The notes under the pieces: model-generated
Told to the model about the DNA's origin: nothing
The model's database searches: none
Seen by the model: only the letters and a program-made list of their open reading frames with translations
Program-made: the position numbers and the translations under genes
Shown: positions 25,812 through 34,359 of the stretch, piece by piece
Layout: the number at the start of each line of letters is the position of its first letter
Position numbering within the stretch: the stretch's first letter is position 1
DNA from: Hymenobacter tibetensis
GTDB lineage: Bacteria; Bacteroidota; Bacteroidia; Cytophagales; Hymenobacteraceae
Length of the DNA stretch: 64,000 bases
Assembly (NCBI RefSeq): GCF_022827545.1
Contig: NZ_CP094669.1
Span: 385,001-449,000, forward strand
Direction of reading: 5' to 3'

Positions 25812-27575
25812 CTAATAGTGCGTGTGGTTGACGACGGTGCTTTTCAAATAGTCTCGGTTTTTCTTGGTGTCTTGGTTGCTGTAGCGGGCCTGGCTGCTAC
25901 CGTACACTCGCAACCGGCCACGGGCCAGCGTTATCACCTCTTCGGCGCCCTGCCCCATAAAGTCAAACATGTGAAACACGGGGTCGGGGAAGTATAGCTC
26001 GCCGGTGCCGGCATCGTTGAGGCGGAATTTGTGCCAGAACAAGTGGGTGGATCCGTCGCCGCGCCAGTTGCCGCGCACGAAATCCGGGTTACCGTTGAGA
26101 GGGTTGCCGGGCCACTTCTTGAGCAGAGTGCCGTGGTTGCTGAACCAGTACAGCTGGCTGGACAGGTAGGGCTCACCAATAGTGCGGTTGCCGTAGGTAC
26201 GGCCCCCTACTACCACCTGCGGGCCGGGCACGCCGCGCAAAAACTGCCCTACTTGTACCTGCTGGCTGTGCTCGGCCGTGTTCTGCCAGATGATCTTGCC
26301 CGTCAGCGCCTCGTACACAAACACCCCCGTTTCGCTGTTGGCCGTCACGATGTCGAGCTTGCCGTCGCCGTTTACGTCGCCGAATTTGTAGCTGTCGGCA
26401 TGGTCGTGGTTGTCGGGTAGCAGGTCGAACCGGTTCCATAGCTGCTGGCCTTTGTTGTCGAGTAGCAGCGAGCCTACCAGCACTTCATCGAGGCCATCTT
26501 GGTTCAGGTCGACGGGGTAGATGTAGTGGCCCAGGTTGTCTTTCTTGCGGGTTTCGGTGTGTTTCCAGAGCGGCTTAAGCGCAGGGCTGTAGGCACTGAT
26601 GGTGATGGTGCCGCCCATGTCGGTGAACACCACCAAGTCGTTGGGGCCGTCGGGGTGCAGCTTGGCCACGGCCAGCCGAAAGTTGTTGTACACGTGGGGG
26701 AGGGGCTGCGTCGGCCATGGCGTTTGGCGGCGCACCTTGCCGGTGCGGCCATCGGCTACCACCAAGTATTCCTTGCCTTCCACCTGGCGCCAGTGCACCA
26801 CTTCGGCTTTGCCGTCCCCATCAAAGTCCCACACCACGCCCGGTGCTTCAAACTCGGAGCGTTCTTTGGTGTACTCGGTGGGAGCTTGGTAGCTCCACAG
26901 CTCCCGGCCATTATGGTCGAAGACGTGGGCGGAAAAGTTGGGCTCCAGCACCAAGAAGTCGGTTTTGCCGTCGCCGGTTACGTCACCGAACTTCACGGCA
27001 TTGGAAACCGGAATGCTGTACTCCTTCAGCAGCTGCACATCCTCCGGCAGTTGGTACGGGCGCATGTCTTCTTCGCGCAGGTTCGGGTTTTTGCTGAGCA
27101 CCAGCAAGTCGAAAGCGGGGCCGCTGTCGATGCGGGTTATCTTGACGTTGAGGCTGCCCGGCTGCAAGTCAAACGTGCCACCCGCCTGCCAGCTCAGGGG
27201 CGCCTGCCCGAAGCTAGCAGCCGTCACCTTATCGTTGAGGGCCACCTTGAAGCTGGTTCCTTTCTCGCCGTGGCTCCGAACAAAGAGGTGGTAGGTGCCC
27301 GCCTCTGTCACCTGTACGGTAGTCATCAGGTTGGTTTCCGACTTCAGCACCAGCGCCGTATTGTTGAACACCCACGGCACTTTCAGCGCGTCCGCGTCGG
27401 CAATGGTGTTGCCTTTCGGAATCTCCTGCAAAAAGTCGGAGGCCGGTAGCAGCAGCGTGGCTGGCAAGGGCGCCGGACGAGCCGCCGCAGTGGGCTGAGT
27501 GGCTGGTAGCGGCTGCGCCCAACTGGGGGGCAGGGCTGCAACCAGGCTAACGGCCAGCAGAAGGATAGAAGTCTT
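25812..27575 (-). CDS. secreted FG-GAP/VCBS-type propeller protein, PL11 rhamnogalacturonan lyase-like
   Basis: Starting at GTG 27575 the protein is 587 residues and begins KTSILLLAVSLVAALPPSWA, a signal peptide ending AQ; the frame extends 31 codons upstream without a signal. An N-terminal carbohydrate-binding-like domain (TGTYHLFVRSHGEKG region, AGTYHLFVRSHG) is followed by at least four Asp-rich calcium-binding turns: DVTGDGKTDFLV, DFDGDGKAEVVH, DLNQDGLDEVLV and DVNGDGKLDIVT. These are FG-GAP/VCBS repeats as in eight-bladed PL11 lyases. I do not see a lyase signature clear enough to claim activity. It is monocistronic. An alternative reading is a noncatalytic surface propeller. Confidence 0.7.
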   Translation of the reverse strand, partial: KTSILLLAVSLVAALPPSWAQPLPATQPTAAARPAPLPATLLLPASDFLQEIPKGNTIADADALKVPWVFNNTALVLKSETNLMTTVQVTEAGTYHLFVRSHGEKGTSFKVALNDKVTAASFGQAPLSWQAGGTFDLQPGSLNVKITRIDSGPAFDLLVLSKNPNLREEDMRPYQLPEDVQLLKEYSIPVSNAVKFGDVTGDGKTDFLVLEPNFSAHVFDHNGRELWSYQAPTEYTKERSEFEAPGVVWDFDGDGKAEVVHWRQVEGKEYLVVADGRTGKVRRQTPWPTQPLPHVYNNFRLAVAKLHPDGPNDLVVFTDMGGTITISAYSPALKPLWKHTETRKKDNLGHYIYPVDLNQDGLDEVLVGSLLLDNKGQQLWNRFDLLPDNHDHADSYKFGDVNGDGKLDIVTANSETGVFVYEALTGKIIWQNTAEHSQQVQVGQFLRGVPGPQVVVGGRTYGNRTIGEPYLSSQLYWFSNHGTLLKKWPGNPLNGNPDFVRGNWRGDGSTHLFWHKFRLNDAGTGELYFPDPVFHMFDFMGQGAEEVITLARGRLRVYGSSQARYSNQDTKKNRDYLKSTVVNHTHY

Positions 27576-28060
27576 CACAGGATTTGTATAGAAGTGCTTC
27601 GGCTGCTTTGTGGTACCATTGCCAGGCGTACGAACACCGTAGAAGTAGCTAGCGTGCTGCCGCAGCACAAAGTCAATGAGGTGGTGGAAACTGATGTGAG
27701 TATGCCGCTGCGTGCTGCCTTGTTGCCTGCGCAGTTGTCTGCTTCCTTATTTGCCAACCGCAAACGTGCCGGTGCGGAGAAGCGAGCATACAAGCACTGA
27801 ACCGGGTGGGATAGACATAGCGAAGAACGGAGGGCTGGTTGTAAGTCAAGTCTAGCGTTTTGCTTGGGGCAAGGCGTCCTGTACTTTCCTGTCAGAGAAA
27901 AGCGGTGCAAGCACTTGAAATAAAGAAAGCCGCCTTCCAGCTGGAAAGCGGCTTTTCAAGACCAGTAAGCAGGTTGTTCGCGCAGCTCCCAGGTATAGAG
28001 GAGCCCAAAAAGCCAGAGGATTTTACAGCGTTCCTTTGACAGGATAGGGCCTATCGTTAG
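27576..28060. other. intergenic region between FG-GAP gene and the GT-C gene
   Basis: About 485 bases between two minus-strand genes. It contains the terminator of the GT-C gene at 27922-27955 and presumably the promoter of the FG-GAP gene. Short frames on both strands overlap antisense and look noncoding. No other repeat or RNA-like structure was seen. Confidence 0.5.
27922..27955 (-). terminator. terminator of the GT-C glycosyltransferase-like gene
   Basis: The outer 8-bp stem aaagccgc (27926-27933) with gcggcttt (27948-27955) encloses the palindrome ttccagctggaa. The hairpin is flanked by A and T runs on both sides, so it can work on either strand. It lies about 100 bases after the stop at 28061. 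Confidence 0.65.
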
Positions 28061-29734
28061 CTAGTTCTTTAGTTCGAATAATTTAACGTCGATACTTTCT
28101 CGTTGGAAACTATCCACGGGTGTACCACCAAGCTCCATAACCTTGTTGGTTAAGGCTGCGCTATGGGAGAACGTGCTTTTGTGATACCACCTTGGGTTGC
28201 GGCCAGGATACTCCCCGATGTTATTTTTTAATTTGGGATTTTGGATAACCCAAAGCCTTTTCTTGCCGCTTAAATCACCTATTTGCTGCTGTACTTTAGT
28301 ATAGTAGTCTTGCTTGTTGGCTGACAAGGACCGTAAATCTTCACCGCCTCTTGCTATATAAGCAAGGGGATAGGCTTCTTTATAATATTTGTACGCGTGG
28401 TTCATATTCCAATAGACATATACAGCATCACCTGGCTGATACCTATCGTTCACATACAGGATAGCTTCTCTATTATATTCTTTTTTATATAGCGTAGTTA
28501 GAAATACGGTGAACCTAACGGCATTCCAGGTTGGAGGAAATAATAGGAGCAAGAAAAGCACTGATGCTACAATATTTCCTGTGCGCTTGCTAAAAAATTC
28601 AGCTGCTTTTTCAGCGCCATAGGCGATTAGAATAATAAAAAGAGGGGATAAAAATAATATAAACCTCTCGTAAAATGGGTAGAGTCTGAAGCTGGAAGCA
28701 AGCAACGCTAAGCCTATAGGAAGAGCAAGCAAAAACAGGTGATATCTATTTCTTATAAACAAATAAATTATGCCTACCATTTCCAGTGAAAGTGGAAGAA
28801 ATGGCATCCGAAATAACGTTTGCATAGCAGAGTAATCCTTGATATCGCCGAACTTGGTTAGTATGCCCAGGTCTCTTTCCAAGATCATGTAGTGGGAATA
28901 CGCAAGCCAAATCATATCCTTCAACGAGGATGGAGGTAGTGGCATGTACGCACCATATACAACCTCAAAGAAGTTTTTAAGCCAGCCTGAATCTTGATAT
29001 CTGCTCAAGAAAAAGTAGTAGACAAGAGCAAAGCTGAGCAGCCACGAGACAAAGGGAATCAGGCGAAGGAAGAACTGCTTCCATTCTTTTTGAAGTAGGC
29101 TGTTGCAACTCACTACAATGGCTATTCCTGCAAGAACAAATATCGATGAGTAAGAAAACCATAATAGAATGGCGCCACTAATTCCCCATAGTAATAACGA
29201 GGATACTTTAAACGACCTGTGATATTTTGTAAATAAGTAGAAAGCCAAGATAGAAGCTAAGAGCTCGGTCCCGTATTGCTTGGCTTCAGTGGAATGGTAG
29301 ACGAAAGGCTCCCCTAACGCTAGAATTGCCACTGCTAGTATTACAGTCCAAGGTTTCAAAAAATAGCGTGCAACCGGTATGAAAGCAAATAACGAGATAA
29401 TGCCGCCGAGTAACGAAAATAAACGCAGGGCCATTTCTTGCTTGCCAAAAAGCACTACTGCAAGTTTCGAGGCCCACAAATAACCAAGAGGAGCTTTTTG
29501 TTCGTAATCCATGGGTTGAGTAATCAACTCCATGAACCCCATCTTCACAAGATTTACGTTCAAGTATAGCTCGTCTATCCAAAAAGATCTGTTGTCAACG
29601 AAATGATATATTCGCAAGAATATTCCTATGGCAACAACCGTTGTTAGAATTTGCTTCTGATTTTCCCGTAATAATTCGAATACAGTAAATTCTTCTCTGC
29701 GTTGTCGGATTTTAAATTGTGTAGCGGCTGACAT
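28061..29734 (-). CDS. polytopic GT-C-fold glycosyltransferase-like membrane protein
   Basis: This is a 557-residue polytopic membrane protein with roughly ten hydrophobic helices (for example TTVVAIGIFLRIYHF, LFSLLGGIISLFAFIPVA and WTVILAVAILALGEPFVY). The first periplasmic loop has NRSFWIDELYLN, whose Asp-Glu pair matches the catalytic acidic site of GT39/GT83-like (PMT, ArnT) enzymes, and APLGYLW follows, as in ArnT-type proteins. These enzymes transfer a sugar from an undecaprenyl or dolichyl phosphate donor. A large C-terminal soluble part (YNREAILYVNDRYQPGDA) is typical. Base composition is clearly AT-richer than neighbours, with many AAA and ATA codons, suggesting transfer or a different selective history. 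Confidence 0.75.
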   Translation of the reverse strand: MSAATQFKIRQRREEFTVFELLRENQKQILTTVVAIGIFLRIYHFVDNRSFWIDELYLNVNLVKMGFMELITQPMDYEQKAPLGYLWASKLAVVLFGKQEMALRLFSLLGGIISLFAFIPVARYFLKPWTVILAVAILALGEPFVYHSTEAKQYGTELLASILAFYLFTKYHRSFKVSSLLLWGISGAILLWFSYSSIFVLAGIAIVVSCNSLLQKEWKQFFLRLIPFVSWLLSFALVYYFFLSRYQDSGWLKNFFEVVYGAYMPLPPSSLKDMIWLAYSHYMILERDLGILTKFGDIKDYSAMQTLFRMPFLPLSLEMVGIIYLFIRNRYHLFLLALPIGLALLASSFRLYPFYERFILFLSPLFIILIAYGAEKAAEFFSKRTGNIVASVLFLLLLFPPTWNAVRFTVFLTTLYKKEYNREAILYVNDRYQPGDAVYVYWNMNHAYKYYKEAYPLAYIARGGEDLRSLSANKQDYYTKVQQQIGDLSGKKRLWVIQNPKLKNNIGEYPGRNPRWYHKSTFSHSAALTNKVMELGGTPVDSFQRESIDVKLFELKN

Positions 29735-30291
29735 AAAGTGTTAGTAAGTGTGTAGAAGTGAGGAACGAGAGCGAGGTAATGCAAGAAGAGGCAGGCGCTA
29801 TAAGGCGCTGACGGTACGACGATCAGCAGGAGGTATGCCTCTCACAGTGAGTGAGGACGTATAAGAGAGGCTAGTTGGGCTGACTTGGCTTCAGCTTTTT
29901 AGTGATTTGTAGTTGTATAAGACTTATAAACCATAGCCTGCCGTATGCTCATGGCGGCGGGCATATCAATTGCTGATTACAGCAAGAAATGAGGGCGTAA
30001 GCTTGCGAGTTGGATGAGTAACCAGGACTATATAAATCTGGTTTTCAATATTATTAATATTCTATGACTTTTTTATATTTAAACTCCTCGTTAGCGTAAA
30101 TTTTGTTTTATATGGCTATAAAATATAAGGATAAATGCACCTGTAACGCGTATAGGCCATCTTTAGCAGGCCGACAAACACACGAAAAGAGGCTATTTAG
30201 CCTGGACAGCAAACGACCTCAACAACCAGAACAATGATGTGGGTGTTGTTCGGGCAACAAGCTTTTGTTCTGTCTGCTTTTCACCTTTGCT
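29735..30291. other. AT-rich intergenic region between divergent genes
   Basis: About 555 bases. The stretch near 30020-30140 is very AT-rich with several TATAA-like runs, suggesting promoter sequence for one or both flanking genes. I see no gene, hairpin with T-tract, or RNA gene. The plus-strand frame opening at 30265 belongs to the next gene. Confidence 0.45.
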
Positions 30292-30720
30292 ATGTCGCTT
30301 AAGCTAGTGCTGTTGCTCAATTTCACGTTGGCCATTTACCTCACCGGAGTAATCTGGACGGTGCAGCTCGTGCATTACCCCAGCTTTGCCCAAGTGGCCG
30401 CCGATAAGTTCTTGGCTTTTCATCAGCAGCACTCCACGCGCATCAGTTGGGTGGTGATGGGGCCGATGCTGGCCGAGCTGGCGCTGGCCACCTGGCTGGC
30501 CTGGCAGGGCCGAGCGGTGGGAGCGGCAGTGTGGTGGGCCTTGGCGCTGGTGCTGGTCGTGTGGGCTGCTACGTTTTTCATTTCTGTGCCCTTTCACAAC
30601 CGGCTTGCTCAGGGCTACGACTATGTGGCGATTGATGGGTTGGTGCGCACTAACTGGATTCGGACCCTGGCCTGGACCGTGCGTAGCGGGTTGCTGGGGT
30701 GGCTGTTATGGAAAATGTAA
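30292..30720 (+). CDS. four-helix integral membrane protein, DUF1772-like
   Basis: The ATG at 30292 gives 142 residues; a TTG nine codons earlier is not needed. It has four hydrophobic segments: LVLLLNFTLAIYLTGVIWTV, VVMGPMLAELALATWLAW, WWALALVLVVWAATFFI and TLAWTVRSGLLGWLLW. VQLVHYPSFAQVAADKFLAF and SVPFHNRLAQGYD are the conserved loop motifs, reminiscent of the DUF1772 family. No catalytic residue is evident and no function is known. It is followed by about 100 bases and then a DUF2383-type gene in the same direction; co-transcription is possible but not shown. Confidence 0.7.
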   Translation: MSLKLVLLLNFTLAIYLTGVIWTVQLVHYPSFAQVAADKFLAFHQQHSTRISWVVMGPMLAELALATWLAWQGRAVGAAVWWALALVLVVWAATFFISVPFHNRLAQGYDYVAIDGLVRTNWIRTLAWTVRSGLLGWLLWKM

Positions 30721-30820
30721 GCAGGAGCGTAGCAAACAATAATGTAAGCTCGGCCTAACATGCTGAGACCGAATAGCGTAAGGGGTAGAAGATTTTACAT
30801 CACCCTATCTTCTTACGCTC

Positions 30821-31579
30821 ATGAAACAACCTCAGCAACCGACCTCGCCTGATAACGGCCAGCCCGAAGCACCTACCACCGACAGCCAAGCTTCAACCTC
30901 CGAAAACGGCGGTGCCGGCAACCTGCTCAACCAAGCCAAGGACTTGCTAAACCAAGGCAGCGTGCCTGATCTACTCTCGCAATTACCGGATTCGGTAAAG
31001 CAACTGCCCAAGACGGTGAAAGGCGCTAGTACCAACGCCCTGTCGAGCATCAACAAACTCAGCACCACGCAGAAAGTGGTTGGCGGAACCTTGTTGGCCG
31101 CCGGCCTTGGCTACTTAGCCGTACGGAGCCGCAAGCCTAAGTCAACCGGCCAAGCTGCCACCCTACACGAGTTATTGCTGTTCGTCAACGACCGGATTGA
31201 GGGCTACCAGCGTGCCGTAGATGAAAGCCAGGACACCAAACTCCGCGGCTACTACAAGCAGCTCGTAAGCCAGAGCCAGCAGTTCTCCAACCGCCTCAAC
31301 CAATTCCTGCGCCAACAAGAAGGCGGCGTAGAGAAAGGCAGAACCGTGAAAGGCCGCCTGTATCGTGCCTGGATGGACACCAAGGCGGCCATTACCGGCG
31401 CCGACGAAAAGGCCATCTTGGGCTCTAACATCTATGGCGAAGAGTGGGCCCTGAAAGCCTATGAAGACGCCATCAACGACCACACCTTGACCGGGGCAAT
31501 TCGTTCGGAAGTGGAGCGTCAGTATGCGCAGTCGCAGAACACGTACAAAGAGTTGCAGAAGCTGGACGCCAAGCTCTAA
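30821..31579 (+). CDS. PA2169-family four-helix-bundle (DUF2383) protein with N-terminal extension
   Basis: This is a 252-residue protein. The C-terminal about 140 residues form the DUF2383 ferritin-like bundle: TLHELLLFVNDRIEGYQRA, GYYKQLVSQSQQFSNRL, GRLYRAWMDTKAAITGADE and YEDAINDHTLTGAIRSEV. The N-terminal about 110 residues are low-complexity (Gln, Pro, Ser, Asn) with QAKDLLNQGSVPDLL and one hydrophobic segment, VVGGTLLAAGLGYLAV, that may anchor it in the inner membrane. Members are usually about 150 residues, so the extension is unusual. The family is often linked to stress in Bacteroidota and Pseudomonas, but a function is not established. A terminator follows at 31604-31649. Confidence 0.85.
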   Translation: MKQPQQPTSPDNGQPEAPTTDSQASTSENGGAGNLLNQAKDLLNQGSVPDLLSQLPDSVKQLPKTVKGASTNALSSINKLSTTQKVVGGTLLAAGLGYLAVRSRKPKSTGQAATLHELLLFVNDRIEGYQRAVDESQDTKLRGYYKQLVSQSQQFSNRLNQFLRQQEGGVEKGRTVKGRLYRAWMDTKAAITGADEKAILGSNIYGEEWALKAYEDAINDHTLTGAIRSEVERQYAQSQNTYKELQKLDAKL

Positions 31580-31603
31580 GCAGCTGAAGTTCGCTTACGC
31601 ATC

Positions 31604-31649
31604 AGACCCCATCGGGAACAGCACACGTTGTTTGTTCCGGGTGGGGTCT
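31604..31649 (+). terminator. terminator of the DUF2383 gene
   Basis: Agacccc (31604-31610) pairs with ggggtct (31643-31649), enclosing an inner ggaaca/tgttcc stem, followed by tttg. It lies 25 bases after the stop. Confidence 0.65.
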
Positions 31650-31771
31650 TTGCTGTGGTGCTATCTGTGAGCAGTAATTCAACCTGTAGTTTAGCTGCAC
31701 GATGGTTTATTTTGTTCGCTCTATCTTCCGGCCGTTGTGCCCTTGTGTTTTGCACCTTCCCGTATTGTTGA

Positions 31772-32179
31772 ATGCTACCTCCCGTTACCGACTTTCTGCC
31801 TGAACTACAGTTCCAAACCAGCCGTAGCAGCGGCCCCGGCGGCCAAAACGTAAATAAAGTGGAGTCGCGCGTAGAGTTGCGCTTTCGCCTCCCCGATTCC
31901 GAGTTGCTCACCGACGAGCAGAAGCAAACCCTGCTGCAAAGGCTAGCTTCCAAGCTCACCACCGAGGGCGACTTGCTGGTGGTAGCGCAAGAGGACCGAA
32001 GCCAGCTCCGCAACCGGGAAATTGCCTTGCGCAAGTTTTACGAGATGCTGCAAAAGGCCTTGCACAAGCCCAAGCCCCGCAAAGCCACCAAGCCCAGCAA
32101 AGGAGCCGTGCGGGAGCGTCTGGAGTCCAAGAAAAAGCACGGCGAGAAGAAAGCCAACCGCGGTAAGCTAGACTACTAG
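31772..32179 (+). CDS. arfB: alternative ribosome-rescue factor ArfB (peptidyl-tRNA hydrolase, YaeJ/ICT1 family)
   Basis: This is a 135-residue protein. The catalytic GGQ is at residues 23-25 within TSRSSGPGGQNVNKVESR, the signature of the stand-alone release-factor-like domain. A basic C-terminal tail (KPKPRKATKPSKGAVRERLE, ending KKHGEKKANRGKLDY) is the part that enters the mRNA channel of a stalled ribosome. ArfB hydrolyses peptidyl-tRNA on ribosomes stuck without a stop codon. Length is usual for the family. It is likely monocistronic, with a plus-strand terminator upstream. The start ATG at 31772 follows a T-rich leader. Confidence 0.95.
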   Translation: MLPPVTDFLPELQFQTSRSSGPGGQNVNKVESRVELRFRLPDSELLTDEQKQTLLQRLASKLTTEGDLLVVAQEDRSQLRNREIALRKFYEMLQKALHKPKPRKATKPSKGAVRERLESKKKHGEKKANRGKLDY

Positions 32180-32213
32180 ACGTAACCATTCCGGGTAGCG
32201 GTACACAGACCAC

Positions 32214-32951
32214 TCAATTCAAATCCAGGCCGAACAGCACGCCGAACCAGGGTTTGCGCTGGTACAGCCAGCTGCGGCCATCGGGCCCCAGCAGCTGGTC
32301 GGCCCCAATGGCTAGGCCGAGGTTGAAGATGCGGGCATCGTAGATGGCAGCGGCGCCTGCGTGCACCACAAAGCCTTCGTACTCGGCTATGCGGGTTTGC
32401 TGGTTGGTTACGTCGGGGTTGATGATGGTAGAACCCAGGCCCGTAAACAAGCCGTAGCCCAAGCCCACCGTTCTGATTTGCGGGGTTTGGTGCCCGTTCA
32501 GGAGTTGCTTGCTATTGACGTGGTAGAAATCCAGCCGCCGGCCAAAGTACAGCGCCGCATTGAAGTTGGTATTGAGCTGCACTGGCACTGGGCCTTGTGG
32601 GGGCCGGGCTTTAAAGGGAATCGTGAAGACATCCAGGTCGAACTTCCGATCTAGCAGCAGTACGTGGTGCCCGCGGCGAACCGGGTAGCTGAAGTGGCGC
32701 GCCGTACCGCTAGCTGGCTGCGACAAGAACAGCAACGAATCGTGCGCCTGCTCGACGTAGAAAGCGCGGTCCTGGCCCACCGCCGCTGCTAGGGCAGGGT
32801 CGTTGGTACGAAAGAACTGGTAGTCGCCGGGCTCTAGGGTAGGCAACCGGCCAACGGCGGCACACCCCGCAAGCAAGCTGCTAGTTGCCAGCACTGCAAG
32901 CCCTGGAAAACACAGCCCACGCTTGCGGCGCACAAAATTGAAATAAGACAT
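32214..32951 (-). CDS. predicted lipoprotein of unknown function
   Basis: From the ATG at 32951 the protein is 245 residues; a TTG three codons upstream is less likely. The N terminus has a basic region (FVRRKRG), a hydrophobic core (FPGLAVLATSSLLAG) and lipobox LLAGC with the acylated Cys near residue 30. The body reads EQAHDSLLFLSQPASGTARH, GHHVLLLDRKFDLDVFTIPF, LNTNFNAALYFGRRLDF and ends WFGVLFGLDLN, a plausible outer-membrane-associated barrel or beta-sandwich. I do not recognise the family. It is adjacent to arfB (convergent) and follows corA by about 110 bases without a terminator seen. Confidence 0.7.
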   Translation of the reverse strand: MSYFNFVRRKRGLCFPGLAVLATSSLLAGCAAVGRLPTLEPGDYQFFRTNDPALAAAVGQDRAFYVEQAHDSLLFLSQPASGTARHFSYPVRRGHHVLLLDRKFDLDVFTIPFKARPPQGPVPVQLNTNFNAALYFGRRLDFYHVNSKQLLNGHQTPQIRTVGLGYGLFTGLGSTIINPDVTNQQTRIAEYEGFVVHAGAAAIYDARIFNLGLAIGADQLLGPDGRSWLYQRKPWFGVLFGLDLN

Positions 32952-33062
32952 AGCAGGCAACCTCGCAAGTAAGCGCTCTATCGGATACGGTGACGTGCGC
33001 GGCTACCTCGAGTACTGCCCGAGGAAGTGGCGTTTGCGCCAACCGCAGCAAAGTACGGGGTT

Positions 33063-33974
33063 CTATATCCAATTTTTGCGTTTAAACCAGGTGTAAATAC
33101 CAACGGATATAACCACCATGGCCACCATAGCGCCTGGGTAGCCTAGCTTCCAGCCTAGTTCAGGCATGTATTCGAAGTTCATGCCGTACACGCCCGCAAT
33201 AAAAGTCAGGGGCAGGAAGAAGGCCGAGAAGACCGTGAGTACCCGCATGGTTTCGTTGGTGCGCTGCGACGACAACGACAAGTACAGGTTCATCAAGTTG
33301 GTGGCACCCGCATCAAGCTGTTGGTAGAGCGTTTCCACTTTCACTTGCAAATCCTGGGTGTCTTGCAGCAGAATGGCATCGTCGGATACCATTTGCCGCC
33401 GGAGCATGGTCAGGATGTCGCGGGTGAGTAGCAGGAGCTGCTTGGCGGCCGAGGCTTTGCGCTTCAGAAAGTACAGACCCTGCAACGCATTGGGCACCTC
33501 CCGTTTCAGAAATATCTCCGACTCGTAATCGTCTAGCTCCCGGGTAAGCGTGAGGGCGGGCTGCAGGTAGCTGTTGAGGGCGTAGCGCACCAAATGAATG
33601 GCCACTTCCGCGGGCGTGTCGCACTCCTGGCCGGGTGCGCGTGCTATACTTTTCAGGCTGCTCAGCACCGGATGCGGACGCCGATGCACCGTAATCATGT
33701 AGTCTTTGGTGTAGAAGATGGCAATCTTGGTGCTCAACTCCTGAATGGTATCGGCCTGCGTGTTTTCGGGGGTGCTGAAAATGCGCAGGATAATGAAGTT
33801 CAAGCCATTATTGGTTTCAAACTTAGGTAAGTGGCTTGGCTCTAGGCAGTCGCGCACCAACGAGTCGGGCAGGTCGTACTGCTCGGCCACGGCTTGCAGC
33901 TCGGCGGCGCTGGGGCTGGTAATATCAAGCCAGGCAAAGTCGCACTCTTGGCGGGTAAGAAGATTTTCAGTCAT
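33063..33974 (-). CDS. corA: CorA-family magnesium/divalent metal ion transporter
   Basis: This is a 303-residue protein of standard CorA length. The C-terminal signature YGMNFEYMPE, with the selectivity motif GMN at residues 264-266, follows TM1 (VLTVFSAFFLPLTFIAGV), and TM2 is AMVAMVVISVGIYTWF with the basic tail KRKNWI. The N-terminal cytoplasmic domain includes EFLTRQECDFAWL-like start residues and the HRRPHPVLSSLK segment. CorA pentamers import Mg2+ and some Co2+ or Ni2+. It sits near mgtE, giving two Mg2+ carriers within 3 kb. A small open frame (34037-34180) lies upstream on the same strand. Confidence 0.95.
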   Translation of the reverse strand: MTENLLTRQECDFAWLDITSPSAAELQAVAEQYDLPDSLVRDCLEPSHLPKFETNNGLNFIILRIFSTPENTQADTIQELSTKIAIFYTKDYMITVHRRPHPVLSSLKSIARAPGQECDTPAEVAIHLVRYALNSYLQPALTLTRELDDYESEIFLKREVPNALQGLYFLKRKASAAKQLLLLTRDILTMLRRQMVSDDAILLQDTQDLQVKVETLYQQLDAGATNLMNLYLSLSSQRTNETMRVLTVFSAFFLPLTFIAGVYGMNFEYMPELGWKLGYPGAMVAMVVISVGIYTWFKRKNWI

Positions 33975-34359
33975 AAGCTCGTCAAAGGGAAGGCCGCGCG
34001 CACGAGGTGCCCGCTCGTTCCTGGGGTGTACGTTGCCTACATACGGCGTAGCCCTTGCAAAGAGTTAACCCAGTAGTTACTACTGCTTTCCGAGTTGCCG
34101 CCCAAAGCCCCCGTAGCCCGGCTGTAGCTGACGTCCAGGGTGCTGCTTGGGCCGAAAAAAGCAGCCGGAACTGCGTGCATGTAGCAGAACTGTGTGCTTG
34201 GTTTGCGGTGCTAATGGAGTGTTGAGCTTACCTGCTCAGTAGCAAGCTCGTCCTTTAACCTTCTGTCTGTGTTGACGTTACATTGCTGGTTTGGCCTGTT
34301 CGGTAGCTGTTGCAACGCAAGGTCAGGCCTCATGAAACCCACCTTGAAACCCAGACCTT
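33975..34359. other. intergenic region between corA and the DUF4142 gene
   Basis: About 385 bases between divergent genes. It contains a 47-codon minus-strand open frame at 34037-34180. No M-box-like Mg2+ riboswitch consensus was recognised by eye. No hairpin with T-tract is seen. Confidence 0.4.
34037..34180 (-). CDS. possible 47-residue small protein or gene remnant
   Basis: An ATG at 34180 opens a frame that ends at TAG 34037. The translation contains VPAAFFGPSSTLDVSYSRAT and NSESSSNYWVNSLQGLRRM, with varied residues and no obvious low complexity. The frame stays open a further 11 codons upstream to a stop. It is the same strand as corA and 62 bases upstream of its start. It has no signal peptide or known motif. 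It could be a real small gene, a decayed barrel fragment, or chance. Confidence 0.25.
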   Translation of the reverse strand: MHAVPAAFFGPSSTLDVSYSRATGALGGNSESSSNYWVNSLQGLRRM

